Origin: Xylanibacter ruminicola | GTDB taxonomy: Bacteria; Bacteroidota; Bacteroidia; Bacteroidales; Bacteroidaceae | Length of the DNA stretch: 64,000 nt | Reading direction: 5' to 3' | Assembly: GCF_900107775.1 (NCBI RefSeq) | Contig: NZ_FNRF01000002.1 | Location: forward strand, 437,129-501,128 | Shown here: in pieces, positions 51,021-60,087 of the stretch | How the letters are laid out: every line of letters begins with the position of its first letter | How positions within the stretch are numbered: the first letter of the stretch is position 1 | Notes under the pieces: generated by a model | The model's input: the letters and a program-made list of their open reading frames with translations, nothing else | What the model was told of the DNA's origin: nothing | The model's database searches: none | Program-made: the position numbers and the translations under genes

Positions 51021-54000
51021 CTACCTATATTCTGACCAAGATTTGATACCAATTTCGTTCAGTTTAATGCTACAGAATGCATGGATAAATGCACTTGCCA
51101 GTCGACTGTTGGTAATCAGAGGCACGTTCAGATCGATGGCTGCACGACGAATCTTGTAGCCGTTGGTAAGCTCATGGGTAGTAAGATTCTTAGGAATGTT
51201 TACTACCATGTCGATCTTGTGCTCATGCAGCAGGTCGAGAGCCTGTGGCTGGGCGTTGTCCGATGGCCAGTGTACTAGGGTGTTAGCGATGCCGTTGTCG
51301 GTAAGGTACTTAGAGGTACCGCCTGTAGCATACAACTCGTAGCCGTTTTCAACCAGCTGGCGAGCTGCATCAAGCATCTCTGCCTTCTGCTTAGCCGAAC
51401 CTGTTGAGAGCAGAACTGTCTTCTTTGGAATGCGATGACCAACGCTGAGCATAGCTTTGAGCAGTGCAGTGTTGGTGTTATCGCCAATACAACCAACCTC
51501 ACCGGTAGATGCCATGTCTACACCCAGTACGGGGTCGGCCTTCTGCAGGCGGTTAAAGCTGAACTGCGAAGCCTTGATACCTACATAGTCGAGGTCGAAC
51601 AGGTTCTTCTTGGGCTTCTCTACAGGCAGACCGAGCATAACCTTGGTGGCCAGATCGATGAGGTTCAGCTTGAGCACCTTGCTAACGAATGGGAAACTAC
51701 GCGATGCACGCAGGTTACACTCGATAACCAGGATGTCGTTCTCGCGGGCCATATACTGGATGTTGAACGGACCATTGATGTGCAGTGCCTTGGCAATCTG
51801 ACGTGAGATACGCTTGATACGGCGAACAGTCTCAACATACAGTTTCTGCGGTGGGAACTGGATGGTAGCGTCGCCAGAGTGTACACCGGCAAACTCAATA
51901 TGTTCACTGATGGCATAGGCCATAATCTCACCATCTTTAGCCACGGCATCCATCTCGATTTCCTTGGCATTCTCGATAAATTTCGAAACCACTACAGGGT
52001 GATCTTCAGATACGTTGGCTGCCAGCTGCAGGAACTTCTCAAGCTCCTCCTTGTTTGAGCAAACGTTCATGGCAGCACCTGAGAGCACGTATGATGGACG
52101 AACCAGTACAGGGAATCCTACACGGTCAACGAAGTTGTCGATATCCTCCATTGATGTGAGGGCGCTCCACTCTGGCTGGTTCACGCCAATCTCGTTCAGC
52201 ATCTGTGAGAACTTGGCACGGTCCTCGGCGCCATCGATGTCCACAGCCTGAGTACCGAGAATGTTCACGTGCTGCTCATCCAGATATACTGCCAGGTTGT
52301 TAGGAATCTGACCACCGGTAGATACAATCACGCCATGAGGCTGTTCCATGTCGATGATATCCAATACACGCTCGAATGTGAGTTCGTCGAAGTACAGGCG
52401 ATCACACATGTCGTAGTCGGTAGATACTGTCTCGGGGTTGTAGTTAATCATTACGCTGCGCCAGCCTTCCTTGCGGATAGTGTTCAGCGCCTGAACACCG
52501 CACCAGTCGAACTCTACCGACGAACCGATGCGATAAGCACCCGAACCAAGTACGATGATACTCTTCTTGTCGTTCTCAAACTGTATGTCGCTGGCTACAC
52601 CGCTGTAGGTTACATACAGATAGTTAGTTTGCGCGGGGTATTCGGCAGCCAAAGTGTCGATCTGCTTTACTACGGGCAGGATACCGAACTGCTTACGACG
52701 ATTGCGAACCAGCAACGAAGCCTCGTGCATATTGCGGCTCTCGCCCTCCAGACCAATAGCGCGGGCAATCTGAAAATCGGTAAATCCGTATACCTTAGCC
52801 TGGCGCAACAGGTCCTTCTCGATGGTGTTGATATTCTGTTTTTTCAGCTGCTCGTCGATGTCGATAATGTGCTTCAGTTTCTGCAGGAACCACTTGTCAA
52901 TCTTGGTCAGCTCGTGAATACGATCGATGTCGTACTGCTTGTCGTGCATGGCCTTCGAGATGACGAAGATACGCTTATCGGTTGGCTCGCGCAGGGCAGC
53001 ATCGATATCGTTAATCTTCAGTTCCTTGTTCTCTACAAATCCGTGCATGCCCTGACCAATCATGCGCAAACCCTTCTGGATAGCCTCCTCAAAGTTGCGA
53101 CCGATGGCCATTACCTCGCCTACCGACTTCATCGATGAACCGAGCTCCTTGTCTACACCATGGAACTTAGAGAGGTCCCAACGTGGAATCTTACAAACCA
53201 CGTAGTCGAGAGCAGGCTCGAAGAAGGCACTTGTTGTCTTGGTAACCGAGTTCTTCAATTCGAATAAGCCGTAGCCCATGCCCAACTTAGCTGCTACAAA
53301 AGCCAGGGGATAACCGGTGGCCTTTGATGCCAGTGCCGAAGAACGGCTCAAGCGGGCATTTACCTCGATGACGCGATAGTCTTCCGACTGTGGGTCGAAA
53401 GCATACTGAACGTTACACTCACCTACGATACCGATGTGACGGATAATCTTGATGGCCAGTGCACGCAGCTTATGATATTCTGAGTTGGTCAGTGTCTGCG
53501 AAGGAGCGATAACGATCGACTCACCTGTGTGGATTCCCAGGGGGTCGAAGTTCTCCATGTTACATACGGTGATACAGTTATCGTATTTATCGCGTACAAC
53601 CTCGTACTCAATTTCCTTCCATCCCTTCAGCGATTTCTCAACCAGTACCTGTGGCGAGAAGGCGAAGGCTTTCTCGGCCAGCTTGTTGAGCTCCTCTTCG
53701 TTGTCACAGAAACCAGAACCCAGACCGCCGAGCGCGTAAGCTGCACGCAGGATAACTGGATAGCCCAGTGCCTTAGCGGCCTTGCGGGCGCTTTCGATAT
53801 CTGAGCAAGCCTCGCTCTTGATAGTCTTTACGCCTATCTCGTCGAGCTTCTTTACAAACAGCTCGCGGTCCTCGGTATCCATGATAGCCTGTACAGGTGT
53901 ACCCAGTACCTTTACACCATACTTCTCCAGTACGCCGCTCTGGTAAAGCTCTACACCGCAGTTCAGAGCCGTCTGTCCACCGAAAGCCAGCAGGATGCCA

Positions 54001-54248
54001 TCGGGGCGCTCCTTCTCGATTACTCGCTCTACGAAATAAGGCTGGACAGGCAGGAAGTAAATCTCGTCGGCAACACCCTCTGATGTCTGCACGGTGGCGA
54101 TGTTAGGGTTAATCAACACTGTTTTTACACCCTCTTCGCGCAGTGCTTTCAGAGCCTGCGAACCGCTATAGTCAAACTCTCCGGCCTCGCCAATCTTCAA
54201 TGCGCCGCTACCCAGCAACAGCACTTTTTTTATACTATTATCTTTCAT
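51021..54248 (-). CDS. carB: Carbamoyl phosphate synthase large subunit
   Basis: The 1075-residue CarB has two ATP-grasp halves (LLGSGALKIGEAGEFDYSGS and IVLGSGAYRIGSSVEFDWCG starts, each followed by EVNARLSRSSA or ECNLRASRSFP), an oligomerisation domain and a C-terminal MGS-like allosteric domain (VLLSTGSAKQKAEMLD, ATGGTSKYL). It makes carbamoyl phosphate for pyrimidines and arginine. Its start overlaps the stop of carA by 4 nt, so the two subunits are made in step. Confidence 0.98.
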   Translation of the reverse strand: MKDNSIKKVLLLGSGALKIGEAGEFDYSGSQALKALREEGVKTVLINPNIATVQTSEGVADEIYFLPVQPYFVERVIEKERPDGILLAFGGQTALNCGVELYQSGVLEKYGVKVLGTPVQAIMDTEDRELFVKKLDEIGVKTIKSEACSDIESARKAAKALGYPVILRAAYALGGLGSGFCDNEEELNKLAEKAFAFSPQVLVEKSLKGWKEIEYEVVRDKYDNCITVCNMENFDPLGIHTGESIVIAPSQTLTNSEYHKLRALAIKIIRHIGIVGECNVQYAFDPQSEDYRVIEVNARLSRSSALASKATGYPLAFVAAKLGMGYGLFELKNSVTKTTSAFFEPALDYVVCKIPRWDLSKFHGVDKELGSSMKSVGEVMAIGRNFEEAIQKGLRMIGQGMHGFVENKELKINDIDAALREPTDKRIFVISKAMHDKQYDIDRIHELTKIDKWFLQKLKHIIDIDEQLKKQNINTIEKDLLRQAKVYGFTDFQIARAIGLEGESRNMHEASLLVRNRRKQFGILPVVKQIDTLAAEYPAQTNYLYVTYSGVASDIQFENDKKSIIVLGSGAYRIGSSVEFDWCGVQALNTIRKEGWRSVMINYNPETVSTDYDMCDRLYFDELTFERVLDIIDMEQPHGVIVSTGGQIPNNLAVYLDEQHVNILGTQAVDIDGAEDRAKFSQMLNEIGVNQPEWSALTSMEDIDNFVDRVGFPVLVRPSYVLSGAAMNVCSNKEELEKFLQLAANVSEDHPVVVSKFIENAKEIEMDAVAKDGEIMAYAISEHIEFAGVHSGDATIQFPPQKLYVETVRRIKRISRQIAKALHINGPFNIQYMARENDILVIECNLRASRSFPFVSKVLKLNLIDLATKVMLGLPVEKPKKNLFDLDYVGIKASQFSFNRLQKADPVLGVDMASTGEVGCIGDNTNTALLKAMLSVGHRIPKKTVLLSTGSAKQKAEMLDAARQLVENGYELYATGGTSKYLTDNGIANTLVHWPSDNAQPQALDLLHEHKIDMVVNIPKNLTTHELTNGYKIRRAAIDLNVPLITNSRLASAFIHAFCSIKLNEIGIKSWSEYR

Positions 54249-55318
54249 AATGTCTCAATAAAACGGTCAAACATAAATTCTGTGTCAACGGGGCCTGAGC
54301 AAGCCTCGGGGTGGAACTGGCTCGAGAACCAGGGCAATGAGAGATGACGGATACCCTCGTTCGAACCATCGTTCATGTTTACAAACAGCTCGCGCCAGTC
54401 GTTACCCAGCGTGGCAGCATCTACAGCGTAGCCATGGTTCTGCGATGTAACGTAGCAGCGGTTGGTGCCAACCTCGCGAACAGGCTGGTTGTGCGAACGG
54501 TGTCCATACTTCAGCTTGTAGATGGTTGCGCCGCCAGCCTTAGCCAGCAATTGGTTACCCATACAGATACCGCAGATAGGCTTTCGCGATGCCGACATCT
54601 GCTTCTTCAGAATCTCTACAGCGTCCACGCACATGTCGGGATCGCCAGGGCCGTTGGCCAGGAACAATCCGTCGAACTCCATGTTGGTGTAGTCGTAGTT
54701 CCAGGGAACGCGGATTACCTCAACGCCGCGGTTAACCAGGCAGCGGATAATATTGTTCTTTACACCGCAGTCAACCAGCACAACCTTGCGGCCAGCGCCT
54801 TCGTTGTAGCGGATAATGTCTTTACAGCTTACTTTGTCTACCCAGTTGATGCCCTCGTACTCGGCTGTAGGGATGTTGTCGGGTTCGTCGTCAAAAATAA
54901 TCTGTCCCATCATCACACCGTGCTCACGCAGTACTTTGGTCAGTTCGCGTGTGTCGATGCCTGTAATGCCAGGCACACCCTCGCGCTTCAGCCAGTCGGC
55001 CAAGCTCTCGGTGGCATTCCAGTGTGAGTACTGCTCGCTGTAGTCGCTCACAATGATGGCCGATGCGTAAATCTTGTCGCTCTCCATAAAGGTTGCCAGT
55101 CCATTATTTTCAATACTGAATGGTGGCACTCCGTAGTTACCTACCAGCGGATAGGTAAGTGTCATCAACTGTCCGGCATAGCTGGGGTCGGTAAGGCTCT
55201 CGGGGTAACCCATCATAGCCGTATTAAATACCACCTCACCAGCTACGGGTTTCTCGCTACCGAAACTCTTGCCGTGAAATTTAGTTCCGTCCGAAAGGAC
55301 CAGTGTTACATCTCTCAT
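54245..55318 (-). CDS. carA: Carbamoyl phosphate synthase small subunit
   Basis: The 357-residue glutaminase subunit has an N-terminal CarA domain (VLSDGTKFHGKSFGS, GYPESLTDPSYAGQ) and a class I glutamine amidotransferase domain with FLANGPGDP, the nucleophile in PICGICMGNQLLA and the His-Glu pair in SSQFHPEA. It supplies ammonia to CarB. No clear promoter box precedes it; read-through from glmS past the hairpin at 55359-55384 or an internal promoter are both possible. Confidence 0.97.
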   Translation of the reverse strand: MRDVTLVLSDGTKFHGKSFGSEKPVAGEVVFNTAMMGYPESLTDPSYAGQLMTLTYPLVGNYGVPPFSIENNGLATFMESDKIYASAIIVSDYSEQYSHWNATESLADWLKREGVPGITGIDTRELTKVLREHGVMMGQIIFDDEPDNIPTAEYEGINWVDKVSCKDIIRYNEGAGRKVVLVDCGVKNNIIRCLVNRGVEVIRVPWNYDYTNMEFDGLFLANGPGDPDMCVDAVEILKKQMSASRKPICGICMGNQLLAKAGGATIYKLKYGHRSHNQPVREVGTNRCYVTSQNHGYAVDAATLGNDWRELFVNMNDGSNEGIRHLSLPWFSSQFHPEACSGPVDTEFMFDRFIETL

Positions 55319-55350
55319 ATTCTTTCTTATATTTGCTATATATATTCTTT

Positions 55351-55386
55351 ATAAAAAAGGCGAAACGTTTAAAAACGAATCGCCTC
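55351..55386 (-). terminator. Terminator between glmS and carA
   Basis: On the minus strand, GGCGATTCGT pairs with ACGTTTCGCC (two internal mismatches), followed by TTTTTTAT. Confidence 0.65.
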
Positions 55387-55391
55387 AAATA

Positions 55392-57236
55392 TCATTCAAC
55401 TGTCACCGATTTTGCTAAGTTTCTTGGCTGGTCAACGTTCTTACCTTTGCAAACGGCAACGTGATAAGCCAACAACTGCAGAGGAATCGTTGCAACCAAC
55501 GGTTCCAAACACTCAAGCACGTCGGGAAGCTCAATCACCTCGTCGGCAATTTTCGAAATAGTGTCGTCGCCCTTCGATACGAGCGCAATCACCCTACCCT
55601 GACGGGCTTTTATCTCCTGAATGTTCGATAATACCTTCTCGTACATCGCGTTATGGGTGGCGATAACAACTACAGGCATATCAGAGTCAATCAGGGCGAT
55701 AGGACCGTGCTTCATCTCGGCTGCGGGATAACCCTCAGCGTGGATGTACGAAATTTCTTTCAGTTTCAAGGCGCCTTCGAGTGCTACTGGGTATGAGAAT
55801 CCGCGACCCAGATACAGGAAGTTGTGTGCATAGGTAAACGTGCGGGCCAGGTCGGCTACCTTATCGTTTGTCTGCAGCACCTCGCGAATCTTCATGGGTA
55901 TCTCGCTCAGACCTTTTACTATCTTCAGATATTCTTCACGCTTTACGGTTCCCTTTGCCTCTGAGAGTGCCAGGGCAATCATTGTGAGCACGGTTACCTG
56001 TCCGGTAAATGCCTTGGTTGATGCCACACCAATCTCAGGACCTACGTGGATGTAAGTACCTGTGTCGGTAGCACGTGGAATAGAAGAACCGATGGCGTTA
56101 CATACACCATATATAAATGCGCCTTTTTCTTTTGCTAACTGTACGGCTGCCAGTGTGTCGGCGGTCTCACCGCTCTGGCTGATGGCGATTACTACGTCGC
56201 CTTTGCCAACTACTGGGTTGCGATAGCGGAACTCAGATGCGTACTCCACTTCTACTGGAATACGGCACAAGCTCTCGATAATCTGCTTGCCAATCAAACC
56301 GGCGTGCCATGAGGTACCGCAAGCTACGATTACCACGCGCTTGGCGTCGAGCAACTGTCGACGGTAATCGATCAGTGCCGACAGGGTTACATGGTCGGCC
56401 TCAACGTTTACACGTCCGCGCATACAGTTGGTCAGGCACTCAGGCTGCTCAAAAATCTCCTTCAGCATGAAGTGTGGGTAACCACCCTTCTCAATCTGGC
56501 CCAGGTCGATATCAACGGTCTTAACGGCCAGCTCCTGATCTTCACCCTGGATATTTACCACGTGCAGATCCTGACCGCGACGGATAACGGCAATGTTACC
56601 ATCCTCCAAATAAACCACCTTGTCGGTGTATTCTACGATAGGACTGGCATCTGAACCGAGGAAGAACTCATCTTCGCCGATACCTACAACCAACGGACTC
56701 TGTTTGCGGGCGCAGATAATCTGGTCGGCATCACGCTTGTCGAGAACGGCGATGGCATAAGCACCAATCACCTGATACAAGGCAACCTGTACTGCCGTGA
56801 GCAAGTCGAGATTCTTATGTTCCTTAATATATTCTATGAGCTGAACCAGCACCTCGGTGTCGGTATCCGATACAAAGTGTACGCCCTTCTGCTGCAGTTT
56901 CTCCTTCAGCTCGGCATAGTTTTCGATAATACCGTTGTGAATGATGGCTAAGTTCTTGCTTTCTGAATAATGAGGGTGTGCGTTACGCGACGATGGCTCG
57001 CCATGGGTGGCCCAACGCGTGTGCGCTATACCTATAGTGCCGCTTACGTTCTTGTCGTTGCAGTATTCACAAAGGTTGTCGACTTTTCCTTTCGACTTGT
57101 AAACATTCAAGTCGCCATTGTCGTTAATCAAAGCTACGCCAGCGCTATCGTAACCACGATATTCCAGACGGCGCAAGCCTTTAATTAGTATGGGATAAGC
57201 TTCCTTATTCCCGATGTATCCTACGATTCCACACAT
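55392..57236 (-). CDS. glmS: Glutamine-fructose-6-phosphate aminotransferase (isomerizing)
   Basis: The 614-residue GlmS begins with the catalytic Cys after Met (MCGIVGYIGNKEA). The glutaminase domain (to about 230) shows THGEPSSRNAHPH and HNGIIENYAEL; two SIS domains follow (ACGTSWHAGLIGK, SQSGETADTLAA, AEGYPAAEMKHGPIAL), and the chain ends DQPRNLAKSVTVE as in all GlmS. It makes glucosamine-6-phosphate for cell wall and LPS. No glmS ribozyme is seen in the leader. Confidence 0.98.
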   Translation of the reverse strand: MCGIVGYIGNKEAYPILIKGLRRLEYRGYDSAGVALINDNGDLNVYKSKGKVDNLCEYCNDKNVSGTIGIAHTRWATHGEPSSRNAHPHYSESKNLAIIHNGIIENYAELKEKLQQKGVHFVSDTDTEVLVQLIEYIKEHKNLDLLTAVQVALYQVIGAYAIAVLDKRDADQIICARKQSPLVVGIGEDEFFLGSDASPIVEYTDKVVYLEDGNIAVIRRGQDLHVVNIQGEDQELAVKTVDIDLGQIEKGGYPHFMLKEIFEQPECLTNCMRGRVNVEADHVTLSALIDYRRQLLDAKRVVIVACGTSWHAGLIGKQIIESLCRIPVEVEYASEFRYRNPVVGKGDVVIAISQSGETADTLAAVQLAKEKGAFIYGVCNAIGSSIPRATDTGTYIHVGPEIGVASTKAFTGQVTVLTMIALALSEAKGTVKREEYLKIVKGLSEIPMKIREVLQTNDKVADLARTFTYAHNFLYLGRGFSYPVALEGALKLKEISYIHAEGYPAAEMKHGPIALIDSDMPVVVIATHNAMYEKVLSNIQEIKARQGRVIALVSKGDDTISKIADEVIELPDVLECLEPLVATIPLQLLAYHVAVCKGKNVDQPRNLAKSVTVE

Positions 57237-57279
57237 ATACTGTTTTGTCGTTTTGTCGTCTTTGATTCAAATTCGGCTG

Positions 57280-57309
57280 CAAAATTACAACAAAAATCTG
57301 AATCTACAA
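57280..57309 (-). promoter_or_regulatory. Promoter of glmS
   Basis: On the minus strand, TTG (57307-57309) and TAATTTTG (57280-57287) have a 19-nt spacer. Confidence 0.72.
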
Positions 57310-57353
57310 ACGTTTTGCCCAAAAATCTTTTTAAAAACTTACACAAGCTAATA

Positions 57354-57389
57354 TAAAACAAAAATCCACCAAGATTCACATCTTGATGG
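57354..57389 (-). terminator. Terminator of the tRNA-Asp pair
   Basis: CCATCAAGA and TCTTGGTGG (minus strand, 57389-57381 and 57374-57366) pair with one wobble around a 6-nt loop, then ATTTTTGTTTT. Confidence 0.75.
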
Positions 57390-57396
57390 ACCTCTG

Positions 57397-57470
57397 CGGT
57401 GCGTACGAGATTCGAACTCGTGACCTCCTGCGTGACAGGCAGGCATTCTAACCTACTGAACTAACGCACC
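57397..57470 (-). tRNA. tRNA-Asp (GTC), copy 1
   Basis: A complete cloverleaf with acceptor GGTGCGT, anticodon GTC in CTGTCAC, TPsi arm GAGTTCGAATCTC and discriminator G, as expected for tRNA-Asp. Downstream member of a tandem pair. Confidence 0.96.
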
Positions 57471-57504
57471 ATTACTATGGAACGAATGAAAAAAAACTTT
57501 TAAG

Positions 57505-57578
57505 CGGTGCGTACGAGATTCGAACTCGTGACCTCCTGCGTGACAGGCAGGCATTCTAACCTACTGAACTAACGCACC
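57505..57578 (-). tRNA. tRNA-Asp (GTC), copy 2
   Basis: Identical to the other copy over 74 nt, 34 nt upstream of it. Promoter at 57607-57636. Confidence 0.96.
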
Positions 57579-57606
57579 AAAGAACGCTTTTTCTTATTTG
57601 CGGGTG

Positions 57607-57636
57607 CAAAGGTAGTGATATTTTTGGAACTACCAA
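57607..57636 (-). promoter_or_regulatory. Promoter of the tRNA-Asp pair
   Basis: On the minus strand, TTG (57634-57636) and TACCTTTG (57607-57614) are 19 nt apart. Confidence 0.76.
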
Positions 57637-57661
57637 AACTTTTTGGCGATTTTTTTGCGAT

Positions 57662-58180
57662 TTAATCGCATTTTTTCTGAAATACGTACTGAATTAGCAC
57701 AGAATCGCGATATTTTGCTCCATCGAACAGCCAATCGCCTATTTTTGCACACACTTTATAACCTGCTTTTTCGAACAGGCAAAGCGATGCTTTATTCTCA
57801 CAATCCACGTAGGCGTAAAGCTGATGAAGATGCAAAATGCGCTGGGCGTAATCGGCCAAAGCATGTAGCATGGCAGTACCATATCCCTGACGGCGATAGC
57901 TGTTAAGTACTATCAGTCCCACCTCGGCGCGACAGTTTGCCGGATCGAAATTTACCAGATCGGCCACGCCTACTACCTCGCCTGCCTGGTTTTCAACCAT
58001 CATACGCACCTGGCGGTCGGTATAGATGTCGTTTTTGCAGTTAGCCACATAATCGTGTAGCAGGTAGCGTGAGTATGGCACATTGGTGTTGCCCACGTTC
58101 CAAAGCTCTACATCGTTTTCTATACGATACAGCAGATCGAGATCCTCGGGCTCGATGGCGCGCAGTGTTATCTGTTTCAT
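57662..58180 (-). CDS. GNAT-family N-acetyltransferase
   Basis: The 172-residue acetyltransferase of the RimJ/RimL/SpeG group begins ITLRAIEPEDLDLLYRIEND. The acetyl-CoA pyrophosphate loop is in SYRRQGYGTAML, and the C-terminal NKASLCLFEKAGYK is typical. The acceptor substrate is unknown. The start overlaps the stop of the glycosyltransferase gene by 4 nt. Confidence 0.88.
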   Translation of the reverse strand: MKQITLRAIEPEDLDLLYRIENDVELWNVGNTNVPYSRYLLHDYVANCKNDIYTDRQVRMMVENQAGEVVGVADLVNFDPANCRAEVGLIVLNSYRRQGYGTAMLHALADYAQRILHLHQLYAYVDCENKASLCLFEKAGYKVCAKIGDWLFDGAKYRDSVLIQYVFQKKCD

Positions 58181-59016
58181 CCTAAATGCAGTTTTTTACG
58201 TACGATATCAACTAATGCCAGCGAGGCGCGGAAGTAGATGGCCACTTTAACCGGCAGCGAAAAAAAGAAACTGAGGTGACTGTAATGCTTGCGGAAGAAT
58301 ATCAGCATGGCCTGATAGAATACATGTACATAGCGGAAATCCGACTTGCTAGTCGATTGTCCTTTGTAATGTACGATGTCGTAAGGCAGATACCAGTTCT
58401 GCCATCCGCCCTGAAGCAGGCGATACGACAGGTCGATATCCTCGCCATACATAAAAAAGTCCTCGTCCAGCATGCCTACCTCGTAGATGGCCTTGTGGCG
58501 CAGCAGCATAAAGGCGCCGCTCACCACTTCGATCTGTGCAGGTGCATCCCACGACAGGTAACTCATATAGTAGCGCTTGGTAAAGCCTAACATTTTGCGG
58601 GCAGCTACAAAGGGTGTAGGTATGGCGCGTCGACTCTCGGGTGCCAGGGTGCCATCGGCATTGTGCATTCTAACGCCTGCCCCACCCGCCTTGGGATGCT
58701 GGTCCATAAAGTCGATAACGCCTTTCAGCGTGTCTTCGGCCACTACGGTGTCGGGGTTCAGCAGCAGAATGTACTCGCCCTGAGCCTGACGGATGGCTAT
58801 GTTGTTGGCCTTCGAGAAACCTAAGTTATCTCTATTATTAATAAGGTGTACCCACGCGTAGTCGCGACTTACGACCTCTACACTATCGTCGTCGCTATGG
58901 TTATCTACCACAAACACCTCGCTCTCGATACCCTCGAGAGCACGCTGTACACTATCAAGACAAGCCGTAAGGTACGGGCGTACATTGTAGTTTACGATAA
59001 TAACCGATAGCTTCAT
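58177..59016 (-). CDS. Family 2 glycosyltransferase
   Basis: The 279-residue GT-A enzyme has IIVNYNVRPYLTACLDSV, VVDNHSDD, NNRDNLGFSKANN, LLLNPDTVV (metal-binding motif region), SGAFMLLRH and EDIDLSYRL. This pattern matches rhamnosyl/galactofuranosyl-type GT2 enzymes of cell-surface glycan synthesis. It is not inside a polysaccharide cluster; its neighbours are RecR and a small membrane protein. Confidence 0.9.
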   Translation of the reverse strand: MKLSVIIVNYNVRPYLTACLDSVQRALEGIESEVFVVDNHSDDDSVEVVSRDYAWVHLINNRDNLGFSKANNIAIRQAQGEYILLLNPDTVVAEDTLKGVIDFMDQHPKAGGAGVRMHNADGTLAPESRRAIPTPFVAARKMLGFTKRYYMSYLSWDAPAQIEVVSGAFMLLRHKAIYEVGMLDEDFFMYGEDIDLSYRLLQGGWQNWYLPYDIVHYKGQSTSKSDFRYVHVFYQAMLIFFRKHYSHLSFFFSLPVKVAIYFRASLALVDIVRKKLHLG

Positions 59017-59037
59017 ATATTTCTTTTGGTGGTGATA

Positions 59038-59463
59038 TTATTTATCGTCTTCAACCTCGGCCTCGCAGCGGCTCAGGGTTGGGAACACAAATGGCAGGCA
59101 CAGCAAACCGATGATGGCCATATAACCAAAAGTGGTGTTCATATATAAATAATATAAATAGGTATTAGCAACCATGGGCGCCAGTATCATTACCAGGCGC
59201 AGGGTGCCCCACTTGCTTAAGGCATGATGCTTTTTGCTTACCAGTTCGGCATGTATATTATTAAACTTAAACAGGCGTAAGCCCAGAAACACGCAGCCCA
59301 GTGTGAGCAGCTCCATAAAGGCTGTCCAGAAAAACTCCGATTGTGTTTCGCCTGCATATAAACCTGCAGTCATGGTATCGGTTTCAAACAGTACCACAAT
59401 GCCCAGTGCAAACACTACGGCAAAAACCAGAATGGTCATCAAATGATTTCTTGTTTCTTTCAT
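59038..59463 (-). CDS. Four-helix membrane protein, unknown function
   Basis: The 141-residue protein has four hydrophobic segments (about 10-27, 46-64, 88-106, 111-128) and an acidic C-terminus (EAEVEDDK). It is 6 nt downstream of recR and 21 nt upstream of the glycosyltransferase. No known domain was recognised. Confidence 0.6.
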   Translation of the reverse strand: MKETRNHLMTILVFAVVFALGIVVLFETDTMTAGLYAGETQSEFFWTAFMELLTLGCVFLGLRLFKFNNIHAELVSKKHHALSKWGTLRLVMILAPMVANTYLYYLYMNTTFGYMAIIGLLCLPFVFPTLSRCEAEVEDDK

Positions 59464-59469
59464 ATATTC

Positions 59470-60087
59470 CTATTTTTCTTCAAACAATGTTCGGTTAGTA
59501 ATCGATCGGCCCAGTGTAACCTCGTCGGCATACTCCAGTTCGTTGCCCACGGCTATGCCTCGGGCTATCACGCTTACCTTTATGCCTATGGGGGCCAGCT
59601 TGCGGTAGATGTAGAAATTGGTGGTGTCGCCCTCCATGGTTGGACTCAGGGCTAATATCACCTCCTGTACCGTGCCTTCGGTCACGCGTTGTATCAGCGA
59701 GTCGATCTCGATGTCGGCAGGCCCCATGCCGTCCATGGGCGATATCACACCGCCTAATACGTGGTACAAGCCGTTGAACTGCTGGGTGTTCTCGATGGCC
59801 ATCACATCCTGTATGTTCTCAACCACGCATACCGTTGTTTGGTCGCGGCGATGGTCGGCGCAGATGGGACAGATGTCGGTATCGCTGATATTGTGGCACA
59901 CTTTACAGTACTTTACGCCACTCTTCAGCTCGTTTACTGCCGCAGTAAACTGTGACACGTCGCTATCGTCCTGACGCAGCATCCAGAGCACCAGGCGCAG
60001 GGCGGTTTTCCTGCCGATGCCAGGCAGTTTCGAGAACTCCTGTACGGCTTTCTCGAGTAGTTGCGATGGGTATTGTTGTTGTATCAT
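59470..60087 (-). CDS. recR: Recombination mediator RecR
   Basis: The 205-residue RecR has a helix-hairpin-helix ([13 protein letters not shown]), a four-Cys zinc finger ([16 protein letters not shown]), a Toprim domain ([14 protein letters not shown]) and a C-terminal Walker-like [16 protein letters not shown]. With RecF and RecO it loads RecA on gapped DNA. It starts within the end of the ABC-F gene (4-nt overlap). Confidence 0.97.
   Translation of the reverse strand: MIQQQYPSQLLEKAVQEFSKLPGIGRKTALRLVLWMLRQDDSDVSQFTAAVNELKSGVKYCKVCHNISDTDICPICADHRRDQTTVCVVENIQDVMAIENTQQFNGLYHVLGGVISPMDGMGPADIEIDSLIQRVTEGTVQEVILALSPTMEGDTTNFYIYRKLAPIGIKVSVIARGIAVGNELEYADEVTLGRSITNRTLFEEK

Noticed and set aside
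57237..57300. glmS ribozyme or riboswitch in the glmS leader
   Set aside because: The leader is short and A+T-rich, and no ribozyme-like fold can be drawn.
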